DNA from: CAZLQF01 sp964561545
GTDB lineage: Bacteria; Bacteroidota; Bacteroidia; CAILMK01; CAYYUA01
Length of the DNA stretch: 14,612 nt
Direction: 5' to 3'
Assembly (NCBI GenBank): GCA_964561545.1
Contig: CAZLQF010000051.1
Coordinates: forward strand, 1-14,612
The position numbers and the translations under genes were made by a program. Shown piece after piece: positions 6,794 to 13,504 of this stretch (its first letter is position 1; every line of letters begins with the position of its first letter). The notes under the pieces were generated by a model. It did no database searches. It had not been told where the DNA came from and was given only the letters and a program-made list of their open reading frames with translations.

Positions 6794-8911
6794 TTATAAT
6801 TTTGAAATCTTATTGACCAGTTGTTTGCCAATTTCGTTGGCTTCTTCAACCTTGCCTGTTAGTTTTTCGTGATTGATTACGGAGCCATCTTCTCTGCCAT
6901 AAAGGCCTTCGATGGTCATGGCGTCTCCATCAATGGTAGCATAAGCGCCTAAGGGTAAACGGCATCCGCCACCAAGTGCTGTAAGCACGGTTCTCTCAGC
7001 TTTAACGGCTGCTGCTGTATCCGGGTCTGTAAGCTGATTAATAATATTTTTGAGTTCTGAATCATCATCCCTCACTTCCACGGCTAAAATACCTTGCGCT
7101 ACAGCAGGTAGCATTTCTTGGATCGAAAATACCTGTGAAGCCTTTTCAAAAATATTGATCCGTTGCAATCCAATTCCCGCGATTACGATGCCATCCACTT
7201 CCCCGTTCTTCACTTTTTCTATCCGGGTAATGATGTTGCCGTTAATCGGTTTAACCTTAGCTTCCGGATTCAGTTGAGTAATTTGAATAGCCCTTCTTAA
7301 ACTGCTGGTACCAATAACACTACCAGCAGGCATGTTTTGAAGCTTGGTATCATCCCTTGATATGAAGACGTCCCTAACATCCTCCCGGGGCGGAATGCCG
7401 GCAATGGTTAACCCTTCCGGAAGTTTGGTGGGTAGGTCTTTATAACTGTGTACTGCCAAGTCTATTTCTTTGTTGAGGAGTGCCAATTCTACTTCTTTCA
7501 CAAAGGCACCGACCGTATTGACATTGCCCCGGTCACCGCTTGTTTTAATAGGCTTGATGGCAAACTCATATTCCGGTTTTAAGGCCCTGAGTTGCTCTAC
7601 TATTTGGTTGGTTTGGGCCATGGCTAACTTACTACCCCTGGAACCTATGACGATTTTCCTTTTTGGAATATTCACGGCTACATCATTGATATTAAAAATT
7701 TCTTGAAAAGTTTGAATTTCCTCAAGTTTTTCATCCGGTTTTTTAGCATAATTCTTAAGCGTGCGAATGGGGTTTTTTGATACCTTGCGCATCATGCGGT
7801 GTGCCATCTTTTGTAACACTCGCTTTTGCTGGTCATCTAAATCGCCCATCTTAGGAAGGGCCCATTCTACTTCTTCTTCTTTGATCTTTTCAAGGTCTTG
7901 GTAAAAATTCGTAATAACCGGATTTAAGCGGTTGGTATTGAGCCAAAATTCATATTCATCCACTTCTTCCTGGATGATGGCATTGGCTTTTGGAATTTCT
8001 CTTTTCCGGTTTTGAATGCCAACGTTGGTAAGGTCTTTCAATCGATCCAGGTCATAAAGAGCGGTTTGCTCTAACTCATTCAGATCCATTGCAAAATTAC
8101 GAGGTACCGCAAGGTCAATGAACGTTAGGGAGTGTTGAATTCCAATTTGTTCTATGGTTGATTTTTCTATTATAGGAAGCGTGGTAGCCGTGGCCCCAAC
8201 CACTGCCTCAACATTTTTTAGGCTTTCAGGAATTTCATCATAAGCAATGGGGGTAACTTCAAGTAAATTGCCTAATTTTTCTGCTCTTTCTTTTTCTTTA
8301 CTGGCAACGATAACCTTTCCCGGATTGTGCTTGGCCAAAATTTTCAATAGTATCGTTGACATTTCCCCCGTGCCAATGACCAGAATGCGGGCGTCTGAAA
8401 GGTCGTTGAATTGTTTGTTGATTAAATCAAATGCAACGGATGACAGGGAAACAGGTGCTTTGCCAATGGCTGTTTCGCCCCTGACCCGTTTACCAGTTCT
8501 CAAGGATCGCTTTGCCAATTCGTGCAATACGGGGCCTAAAGTACCCGCTTCTTGAGCTGTATAGTAGGATTCTCGAACCTGACCGAGAATTTGGTGTTCG
8601 CCTAAAGCTTGTGATTTTAAACCTGCAGCTGTTGAAAACAGGTGCTCGGCCACTGTGTATTCATGTTCCAGGATTGAAAGGTAGGGAGATAAGTCCCCAA
8701 ACTGATCAAAATAATTTAACAACGGTTGATGATCATCGTGGTAAGCATAAATGGCCAGTCTATTACAGGTAGAAACTAAAAAAACTTCCTGCAGCGACTC
8801 CTTCAGTTTTTGAATTGATTCTATGGTTTGATCTCTATTAAGTGCTACACCTTCCCTAATGTGGATCGGTGCATCGTGATGGCTTAATTCTACCCCTATA
8901 ACCTTTGTCAT
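6794..8911 (-). CDS. hemA-hemC: Fused glutamyl-tRNA reductase / hydroxymethylbilane synthase
   Basis: One uninterrupted 705-codon frame. Residues 1 to about 405 are glutamyl-tRNA reductase: VSTCNR with the nucleophilic C49, EHLF with H90 before GLKSQALGEHQILGQV, the NADPH-binding GTGEM (180-184), and the helical dimerisation region ending at PIRTLKNYAKKP. Residues about 418-705 are hydroxymethylbilane synthase (porphobilinogen deaminase): IGSRGSKLAMAQT, AVHSYKDLPT with D492, GTSSLRR with R539/R540, and GGGCRLPLGAY with C650, the dipyrromethane attachment site. There is no Met or stop at the junction (about 405-417). Departures from consensus are visible: the usual TCNRTE reads TCNRLA, the HMBS active-site RGN reads NGN at 557-559, and the lid loop after SGDR is about six residues short. 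HemD follows after 7 bp. Domain identity is certain; activity of each half is inferred. Confidence 0.95.
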   Translation of the reverse strand: MTKVIGVELSHHDAPIHIREGVALNRDQTIESIQKLKESLQEVFLVSTCNRLAIYAYHDDHQPLLNYFDQFGDLSPYLSILEHEYTVAEHLFSTAAGLKSQALGEHQILGQVRESYYTAQEAGTLGPVLHELAKRSLRTGKRVRGETAIGKAPVSLSSVAFDLINKQFNDLSDARILVIGTGEMSTILLKILAKHNPGKVIVASKEKERAEKLGNLLEVTPIAYDEIPESLKNVEAVVGATATTLPIIEKSTIEQIGIQHSLTFIDLAVPRNFAMDLNELEQTALYDLDRLKDLTNVGIQNRKREIPKANAIIQEEVDEYEFWLNTNRLNPVITNFYQDLEKIKEEEVEWALPKMGDLDDQQKRVLQKMAHRMMRKVSKNPIRTLKNYAKKPDEKLEEIQTFQEIFNINDVAVNIPKRKIVIGSRGSKLAMAQTNQIVEQLRALKPEYEFAIKPIKTSGDRGNVNTVGAFVKEVELALLNKEIDLAVHSYKDLPTKLPEGLTIAGIPPREDVRDVFISRDDTKLQNMPAGSVIGTSSLRRAIQITQLNPEAKVKPINGNIITRIEKVKNGEVDGIVIAGIGLQRINIFEKASQVFSIQEMLPAVAQGILAVEVRDDDSELKNIINQLTDPDTAAAVKAERTVLTALGGGCRLPLGAYATIDGDAMTIEGLYGREDGSVINHEKLTGKVEEANEIGKQLVNKISKL

Positions 8912-9044
8912 TACCTTTACACTAAGTTAATCTACCTTGATGTTTACAGTGAAATAGCTTCAAAGTATTCCACTCCAATCGATACAATCTCTTTTTAAGC
9001 CTCAAAAATCCTTGCAAATAACGGAAATCCAACCCAATAAAACA

Positions 9045-9058
9045 ATGATAATTATCAT
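9045..9058. promoter_or_regulatory. 14-bp perfect AT-rich palindrome, possible metal/iron-regulator operator
   Basis: ATGATAATTATCAT is self-complementary and is flanked by ACAAT (9042-9046) and ATTGT (9059-9063), which extend the dyad with a one-base offset. GATAAT-type arms resemble Fur-family boxes, although it is shorter than the standard 19-bp Fur box. It lies 134 bp upstream of the hemA-hemC start, in the 297-bp gap before the cytochrome gene; I recognise no gene in this gap. The palindrome is seen; the regulator is a guess. Confidence 0.4.
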
Positions 9059-9208
9059 ATTGTCAACTGAACGGCTTCTGAGGAAGCCATTTGAATGTAA
9101 GTTTAAAGGGATTTTAAGCATCCTCCATGAACTTTTGTTATCATCGTTATTTTTCAAGAACACTCAACTTTTACAACAATTGGGAGGAATTTATGATTAG
9201 ATTTTATT

Positions 9209-9682
9209 CTAATTATTCTGGTCGCTTTGATTTTTGCAGTTGTTCAGATATTGTTCAGCTTCCTCAATGGTTACCAATCCTTTTTGATTATCCCATGCAT
9301 TGTACATGTAGGTCATGAGTTGGGCTACCTCATGTCTGGTTAGGTCTTTATTGCTTGGCATTGGGCTCGCGTATATATCCGCTCTACCCTCTATAGGATC
9401 ATTACTGCCATATTTGATGATGCAGGCAACTTCCCCCGGATCTACATTCAAGAAAGCTCCATTGTTGAGTTCAGGGTAAAGTTCCCTAAAACCACTGCCA
9501 TCTTCCTTGTGGCAATTCATGCATCTTTGCTCGTAAATGGTACGGCCCTTGGAGAAACTTTGGCGCTTTTTGGTTTCCGTGCCACTACCGCCACACTTAA
9601 TGCTTGAAAAACCAATGAGGGTCATAATTAGCAGGGATGAACAGAAAGTGATGGTGGATTTAAGATTGCTTGGTTGGGCCAC
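9209..9682 (-). CDS. Monoheme c-type cytochrome, membrane-anchored or lipoprotein
   Basis: A 157-residue exported electron-transfer protein. Residues 10-29 are hydrophobic and are followed by C30 (SSIKCGG), which may be a loose Bacteroidota lipobox. The heme c site is CMNCH at 54-58, preceded by GRTIYEQRC, the usual class I cytochrome layout. MPSNKDLT carries M108, the likely axial sixth ligand, followed by the C-terminal helix HEVAQLMTYMYNAW. The start is GTG at 9682: an in-frame stop lies just upstream, and the next Met (residue 20) would leave only a ten-residue hydrophobic stub. The start overlaps the last 23 bp of the sco gene, implying translational coupling. Context suggests a role beside copper delivery to, or electron supply of, a terminal oxidase; the exact partner is unknown. 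Confidence 0.88.
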   Translation of the reverse strand: MAQPSNLKSTITFCSSLLIMTLIGFSSIKCGGSGTETKKRQSFSKGRTIYEQRCMNCHKEDGSGFRELYPELNNGAFLNVDPGEVACIIKYGSNDPIEGRADIYASPMPSNKDLTRHEVAQLMTYMYNAWDNQKGLVTIEEAEQYLNNCKNQSDQNN

Positions 9683-10295
9683 GTTTTAGCAACTTTTGAA
9701 TGTCCTTCATAAGCTTGTCTACATCTTTCTTCTTGGTGCCATCGTAAAGGCCTCTGACCCTTCCTCGTTGATCTACTAAAATGAAATGGCCACTATGAAG
9801 GAACCCCCCTGGCGCTTCTTCATCCTCGCGAGCTGTTGCCATATAACCATTCTTACCAATTTCGTAGATCTTTTCTTTATCACCTGTTAAAAACTTCCAC
9901 TTATCATTGTTTACGCCTATTTCCCGGGCATATTCTTTAAGGACGGCTACGGTGTCATGTTTGGGATCCACAGTGTGGGAAATCAGTTTGACCTTGTCAT
10001 GGCCTTTAAACTCTTCGTGAATTCTTGCCATTTGTTCTTTCATATCTGGGCAAATCGTAGGACAAGTGGTAAAAAAGAAATCTGCTACGTAAATGTGACC
10101 TTGTAAATCTTTTCTGGTCACTTTTTGGCTATCCTGATCTACAAATTGGAATTCAGGAATTTTATGAAAAATGGTGTCCCCGTTTTTTACTTCTTTAGAA
10201 CCCATGATGGGCAAAGGCCTTTCATTGCTTGGTTTGTTGTTACAACTTAACATTAAAACAAGTGGCAAAAATGCTATTAAGCGTATGGTTATCAT
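9660..10295 (-). CDS. SCO1/SenC family copper-binding lipoprotein
   Basis: A periplasm-facing thioredoxin-fold protein that delivers copper to the CuA site of cytochrome c oxidase or keeps its cysteines reduced. Residues 1-18 form a lipoprotein signal peptide with lipobox LMLSC (C18 acylated). The fold motif FFFTTCPTICPDM holds the copper-binding pair C78 and C82 (CPTIC), and the third ligand is H167 in FLHSGHFILVD. VDPKHDTVAVLKEYA (110-124) is the normal linker helix region, and length (211 residues) is typical. It starts 13 bp after the small lipoprotein gene and overlaps the cytochrome gene by 23 bp, so the three form one transcription unit. All metal ligands are present. No oxidase subunit gene lies in the window. 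Confidence 0.95.
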   Translation of the reverse strand: MITIRLIAFLPLVLMLSCNNKPSNERPLPIMGSKEVKNGDTIFHKIPEFQFVDQDSQKVTRKDLQGHIYVADFFFTTCPTICPDMKEQMARIHEEFKGHDKVKLISHTVDPKHDTVAVLKEYAREIGVNNDKWKFLTGDKEKIYEIGKNGYMATAREDEEAPGGFLHSGHFILVDQRGRVRGLYDGTKKKDVDKLMKDIQKLLKRGPTKQS

Positions 10296-10308
10296 ATTGA
10301 ATGGTGTT

Positions 10309-10713
10309 TTATTGGTCTTTCAAAATTTTGTTGGCCTTTTCAATGCTTTTGAGCATCTTATTCTTTACTTTTTTGATCTTTGCTTTTTGTTCCTTGAGGT
10401 AAGTCTTTTTCTTGGATTGCTCCAAGGTGTCGGATGGTTGGTCATATTGACGCATCCACTGCATCATGGCTTCATTGGCCGAATTCAACTTTTCAATGGC
10501 TTTTTTCACCATGGCAGAATCCCCTTCCTTAATTTCAACCTCGCGATTCTTCAAAAGCTGTTTTAAGCTCATTATTGAATCGGTCTTAGGCATGATGGAA
10601 TCGTGGATGGCCATCACCTCTTCTTCTAAGTTCGTTGCCCTCTCCGTTTCAGTGTTATTACCACAAGCAGCCATTAGAGCTAAAAGCACGCTGGCATAAA
10701 AAAATTTTTTCAT
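10309..10713 (-). CDS. Small helical lipoprotein of unknown function, first gene of the sco unit
   Basis: A 134-residue predicted lipoprotein: MKK, hydrophobic core and lipobox LMAAC with C17 as the acylated residue. After a short polar linker, the mature part is highly charged and helical, with coiled-coil character between about residues 28 and 130 and a very lysine-rich C terminus (KEQKAKIKKVKNKMLKSIEK). I see no catalytic motif. Similar short helical lipoproteins occur beside SCO1/SenC genes in Bacteroidota, sometimes under misleading names such as viral A-type inclusion protein; that is recollection, not a search result. Position upstream of sco suggests a helper role in copper or oxidase assembly, but this is inference. 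A TAnnTTTG box lies 24 bp upstream of the start. Confidence 0.8.
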   Translation of the reverse strand: MKKFFYASVLLALMAACGNNTETERATNLEEEVMAIHDSIMPKTDSIMSLKQLLKNREVEIKEGDSAMVKKAIEKLNSANEAMMQWMRQYDQPSDTLEQSKKKTYLKEQKAKIKKVKNKMLKSIEKANKILKDQ

Positions 10714-10736
10714 AAGGTATTATTACATTTAAAGTG

Positions 10737-10744
10737 CAAAAGTA
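10737..10744 (-). promoter_or_regulatory. Putative -7 box of the lipoprotein-sco-cytochrome unit
   Basis: On the - strand the sequence TACTTTTG matches the Bacteroidota -7 consensus TAnnTTTG exactly. It ends 23 bp before the ATG at 10713, leaving a short leader. No clear -33 TTTG is seen at the usual distance. Confidence 0.5.
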
Positions 10745-10976
10745 CAACTCCTTTAGATCATTTTAGGGTTGGTTGCTAAAAGTTTAACATGCCTTCCTAA
10801 ATTCCAAATCTTGCGGGCAAATTTCAGGATGGAGCACATTTTGGGTTTGAATTGTTATAATTTTAGACATGCCCGTTTATTTTTTGTGGACAATTTGCAT
10901 CCATAAAACGGTTAAAAATGCTTGAAGGTTTTTATTTTAGTAAGGAATTCAAGCGCTCTTTTAAAAGATTAAAGCC

Positions 10977-11660
10977 ATGCAATTGGAGCAGCATTACATC
11001 AAAGATCTCATTGCAAGCGGTGAGGGCTTTGATCTTGACTTCAAATACCACGTTGCTGACACCCGGAAAATTGCAAAGACCCTTGTGTCCTTTGCCAATA
11101 CAAGGGGTGGAAAGCTTCTTTTAGGGGTTAAAGACAACGGAAAGGTAATAGGAGTCCAAAGTGATGAAGAAGGCTACATGATCGAAACAGCAGCCAACTT
11201 TTTCTGTGATCCTGAAGTTTCCTTTACGTTAGAAGAATGGGAAGTAGATGGCAAAACGGTATTGTTGGTTGACGTTCCCTCAAGCTCAGGCAGGCCCCAT
11301 TACGCCAAAGATGATGACGATAAATGGTGGGTATATGTGCGGGTGAACGATAAAAACAAATTTGCCAACCGGGTCGTCATCGAGGTACTGAACCGCAAAA
11401 AATCCCAAAAAAGCACCATCATTAAATATTCCAGGCAGGAGAACCAATTGTTGGATTTCCTGGATAAAAACCAACTTATTACCATTAAAGAGTTTTGCAG
11501 GCTTGCCCAACTTAAAAAGCGCAAAGCCGAAAACATCCTCATTAATTTAATTGCAGTTGGCGTAGTGGGTATTAACCACAATGAAAGGCATTTTTATTAC
11601 ACCCTTCAAAATGAAAACGTCCAGCCGGTATTCCCCGAAAAGTCGTATTCACCTTTCTAA
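10977..11660 (+). CDS. AlbA_2 (Schlafen AlbA-2) domain protein with C-terminal winged-helix-like region
   Basis: A 227-residue cytoplasmic protein. The N-terminal half is a typical AlbA_2 domain: EGFDLDFKYH (16-25), KTLVSFANTRGGKLLLGVKD (34-53) with the family FAN-T-x-GG motif, GKVIGV, and the HYAKDDDDKWWVYVR strand region (about 108-122). This family is usually annotated as putative DNA-binding or transcriptional regulators and is related to the Schlafen core, some members of which have nuclease activity. Residues about 150-210 (ENQLLDFL, then TIKEFCRLAQLKKRKAENILINLIAVGVV) look like a winged helix-turn-helix. It is divergent from the sco unit across a 263-bp gap, so it might regulate it; that is speculation. 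Many AlbA_2 proteins are longer, with an ATPase-like C-terminal part that is absent here. Confidence 0.85.
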   Translation: MQLEQHYIKDLIASGEGFDLDFKYHVADTRKIAKTLVSFANTRGGKLLLGVKDNGKVIGVQSDEEGYMIETAANFFCDPEVSFTLEEWEVDGKTVLLVDVPSSSGRPHYAKDDDDKWWVYVRVNDKNKFANRVVIEVLNRKKSQKSTIIKYSRQENQLLDFLDKNQLITIKEFCRLAQLKKRKAENILINLIAVGVVGINHNERHFYYTLQNENVQPVFPEKSYSPF

Positions 11661-12361
11661 CGTAAAGTAGCCTTCGGCAAAATCAAACCTGATCGAACGA
11701 GCCTGAGAATTGCAAGTGCATACCAAGCTTTCACCTTCAACCTTGATGCAACAAATTTTTAGTTGACCCGCAATTTGCTAAAATCAAGCCCATAACCAGG
11801 CAAAACCAGCGTATGGTCAACCTTTCTATTTGATCTATTTTTTCTTTTGAAATCCAAGCAAGATCTGACCTTTGAATAACATCATCTACTAAGCTAAATT
11901 TTTTTAAAGCGGAAAAACTTTGCCTTCTTAAAATGCTTGAAGCCAAGCAAATTGTCGAGCACCAATGATCCGGTCAATTTTGCCTTTATTATGACCAGTA
12001 AGTGGCATCATTTCAATTGCTTCTGTAGTGCTGCGTTCGGTTTTTTTATCAGGATTTTCATGACAAAAACAGTAGCATTTAGCATTTTGCCTTGCTCATT
12101 TTTCGAGGGATTTCCAGTGTAATTCAAATATTTCCATGATCCTTAATGGGTGCTTGACGTACTCAAGGAAGCAGGGTCCAAATTGTTTCCTGCACGGGAT
12201 AGCCTAAAAATAGAAGCTTTTGGCTGTTGCCTTTTGGCTTTTATGCTCCTAATTGTACCTGGTTTTGACAACTACAAGGCGTAAAAAGTGTTGAAGGGTC
12301 AAGCATGGTACTAAAACAGCACTGTGGGGAAGTGTAACCTCATTGATCTATATGCATTACT
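11661..12361. other. About 700 bp without a recognisable gene
   Basis: All frames are short. On the - strand, a frame of about 55 codons ending near 11934 gives a soluble-looking peptide (containing PLTGHNKGKIDRIIGARQF) that I do not recognise; the opposite strand in the same codon phase is also open, so neither is convincing. A 14-bp-spaced near repeat, CTTTTGGCT at 12217-12225 and 12231-12239, is present. The stretch may hold decayed genes. Confidence 0.5.
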
Positions 12362-12395
12362 TTTGATCAATAATGGAGGATCTTTTGTAAATTTG
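12362..12395 (+). promoter_or_regulatory. Promoter of the tRNA-Lys gene
   Basis: TTTG at 12362-12365 and TAAATTTG at 12388-12395 match the Bacteroidota -33 and -7 elements, with a 22-bp spacer (slightly long). Transcription would start around 12402, giving a leader of about ten bases before the tRNA. Confidence 0.65.
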
Positions 12396-12412
12396 CAAAC
12401 TTAGCAATAAAT

Positions 12413-12485
12413 GCCCTTGTAGCTCAATTGGCAGAGCACCTGACTCTTAATCAGGGGGTTCCAGGTTCGAATCCTGGCGGGGGCA
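12413..12485 (+). tRNA. tRNA-Lys (anticodon CUU)
   Basis: A complete 73-nt cloverleaf. The acceptor stem GCCCTTG pairs with CGGGGGC (with two G-U pairs), discriminator A at 12485. The D arm is GCTC/GAGC, the anticodon stem CCTGA/TCAGG encloses loop CTCTTAA with anticodon CTT at 12446-12448, and the T arm CCAGG/CCTGG holds TTCGAAT. The 3' CCA is not encoded. No other tRNA lies nearby and no obvious intrinsic terminator follows. Confidence 0.97.
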
Positions 12486-12725
12486 CTGCAACCAACAAGG
12501 ATTTTATTAATTTAAGGTGCTTGGCAAGTTTTTAAAAATTGTATAGGTTCTTGTTAAAATTCTTTGATTTTTAAAAGGAGGCCAACTCTTTACCCCAAAC
12601 TGTAAATGAGCTTTTTACGCTCTGAGCAAAAACTTTCATAGGTTATTTTCAGCTATTGAGTTCTATTGTGTTGCTACATATTTCAACGTTGTTTCTACTT
12701 ACTATCTTGTTACCATTTATTAATA

Positions 12726-12758
12726 CCTCATTGCTACTTCATTTCCACCTCATTTCTA
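12726..12758 (+). repeat. Three degenerate 11-bp tandem units
   Basis: CCTCATTGCTA (12726-12736), CTTCATTTCCA (12737-12747) and CCTCATTTCTA (12748-12758) are back to back. Weaker 11-bp phasing extends left to about 12671. The run is pyrimidine-rich on the + strand and overlaps the stop codon of the DUF5131 pseudogene. Confidence 0.5.
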
Positions 12759-13264
12759 ATATCCCGGCATCTCATCATGCGTCTGCCCATCCAGCATCCT
12801 TCCGTTGTGCTTTTTGTTGGTGCCATCCCATTGCTTGAAGCAAAAGGGCACGTTGGCAGCCCGGCATTGGTGGCGGATGGCCTGAATCCGCTCGGTTTTT
12901 ACGAGCCGTGCTTTTGGACCCGATTCACCCCCGTTAATGACCCACTCAATGCCTTGGAGGTTGGGCAGCGGACCAATGAGCGGCTCCAGCGATAGGAACT
13001 TGATATGAGCCCCGTGCTGCGCAATGCATCGATGCGGTGCACAACCCGCTCATCCTCCACGGAAACGCCCATCCACACATTTTCCGGCCAATGGAGCAGG
13101 GGGCTGTATTCGGCCAAAATAGCCGCAACACCTTTCCACGTCATTTTGAATGTTAGGCGCTGTTGGAGCGTAAGCGACTTACAGCGCCTTCATGAAAAAT
13201 CTCAAAAAACTATCCCCCAATCACTCATGGAGTTGACAAAAACGGTTTTGGGCTTTTTCCAGGT
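12756..13264 (-). pseudogene. Decayed DUF5131 (phage Gp37/Gp68-like) gene
   Basis: Joined across frames, the - strand encodes recognisable DUF5131 blocks in family order: TWKKPKTVFVNSMSD (13264-13220), then WKGVAAILAEYSP and HWPENVWMGVSVEDERVV in the same frame (ATG 13144 onward), then, one frame over, HIKFLSLEPLIGPLPN, IEWVINGGESGPKARLV, VPFCFKQWDGT and EMPGY with a TAG stop at 12756-12758. The frame changes at the run of four C (13010-13013), where one more base would restore it. Two TGA codons interrupt the segment between the first two blocks, which also contains a hairpin. The N-terminal third, including the Cys-rich GC-x-K-x-S-x-GC-x-x-CY region of the family, is absent upstream. So the gene is truncated, interrupted and frameshifted. 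The family occurs in phages and bacterial chromosomes; its function is not well defined. Confidence 0.87.
13156..13188. repeat. Bulged 11-bp hairpin inside the DUF5131 remnant
   Basis: GGCGCT (13156-13161) pairs with AGCGCC (13183-13188) and, past an 8-nt bulge, GTAAG (13170-13174) pairs with CTTAC (13178-13182) around loop CGA. The two stems abut without a gap on one side. An alternative outer stem GGCGCTGT/ACAGCGCC (8 bp) is also possible. It is locally GC-rich in AT-rich surroundings and looks like a REP-type or small mobile palindrome. Confidence 0.6.
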
Positions 13265-13336
13265 TTAGGGGGCGCAATAAGGTTATTGATAACAGTGTCA
13301 GAAAGCCTGGTCCACTATAATAAGGATTTGCTGAGA

Positions 13337-13373
13337 ACTTAGATGTTAGATTTTAAAACTTAGCTATTAGATT
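13337..13373. repeat. Imperfect 16-bp direct repeat, 21-bp period
   Basis: ACTTAGATGTTAGATT (13337-13352) and ACTTAGCTATTAGATT (13358-13373) differ at three positions at most. They lie in the 240-bp gap between the pseudogene and the WYL regulator gene, where I see no gene. Confidence 0.5.
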
Positions 13374-13504
13374 AATTTAAGGCCTGAGTTACGAGCAAAG
13401 ATCCTGGCTTGGTGTTTGAGCTAAATTGGTTTAGGCTCTATGGTTTAAGTTCTTTTTTGATCTGCGACAACAAGCAAAGCCAAATTATGATAAATTCTAT
13501 TTGC

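Noticed and set aside
6787..6849. Upstream ATG for hemD adding 21 residues
   Set aside because: It would overlap hemA-hemC by 56 bp and the added residues do not look like HemD; the ATG at 6786 is 7 bp past the previous stop and directly precedes the conserved ILVTRP region.
9073..9088. GGCTTC-TGAG-GAAGCC hairpin as a terminator of the cytochrome unit
   Set aside because: The stem is only 6 bp and no T-tract follows on either strand, so terminator function is not supported.
9012..9318. Two small + strand open frames between hemA-hemC and the cytochrome gene
   Set aside because: Neither gives a recognisable protein, the second runs into the antisense of the cytochrome gene, and their composition is that of non-coding DNA.
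11737..12122. Small open frames on both strands between the AlbA_2 gene and the tRNA
   Set aside because: They are about 55-70 codons, overlap each other in the same codon phase, lack recognisable motifs, and some start with TTG; coding status is unsupported.
12413..12485. tRNA-Lys as the attachment site of an integrated island
   Set aside because: I found no second copy of the tRNA 3' end in the window and no integrase gene, so only proximity to a phage-like remnant supports it.
12500..12540. Possible terminator after tRNA-Lys (CTTG-G-CAAG then TTTTT)
   Set aside because: A 4-bp stem with a one-base loop cannot form a stable hairpin.
12656..12995. + strand open frames across the DUF5131 remnant
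   Set aside because: They are antisense to clear DUF5131 family blocks on the - strand and have no family resemblance of their own.
13152..13158. GTTAGGC as an integron attC site
   Set aside because: No matching RYYYAAC partner core at a suitable distance and no integrase; a 7-base match is easily due to chance.
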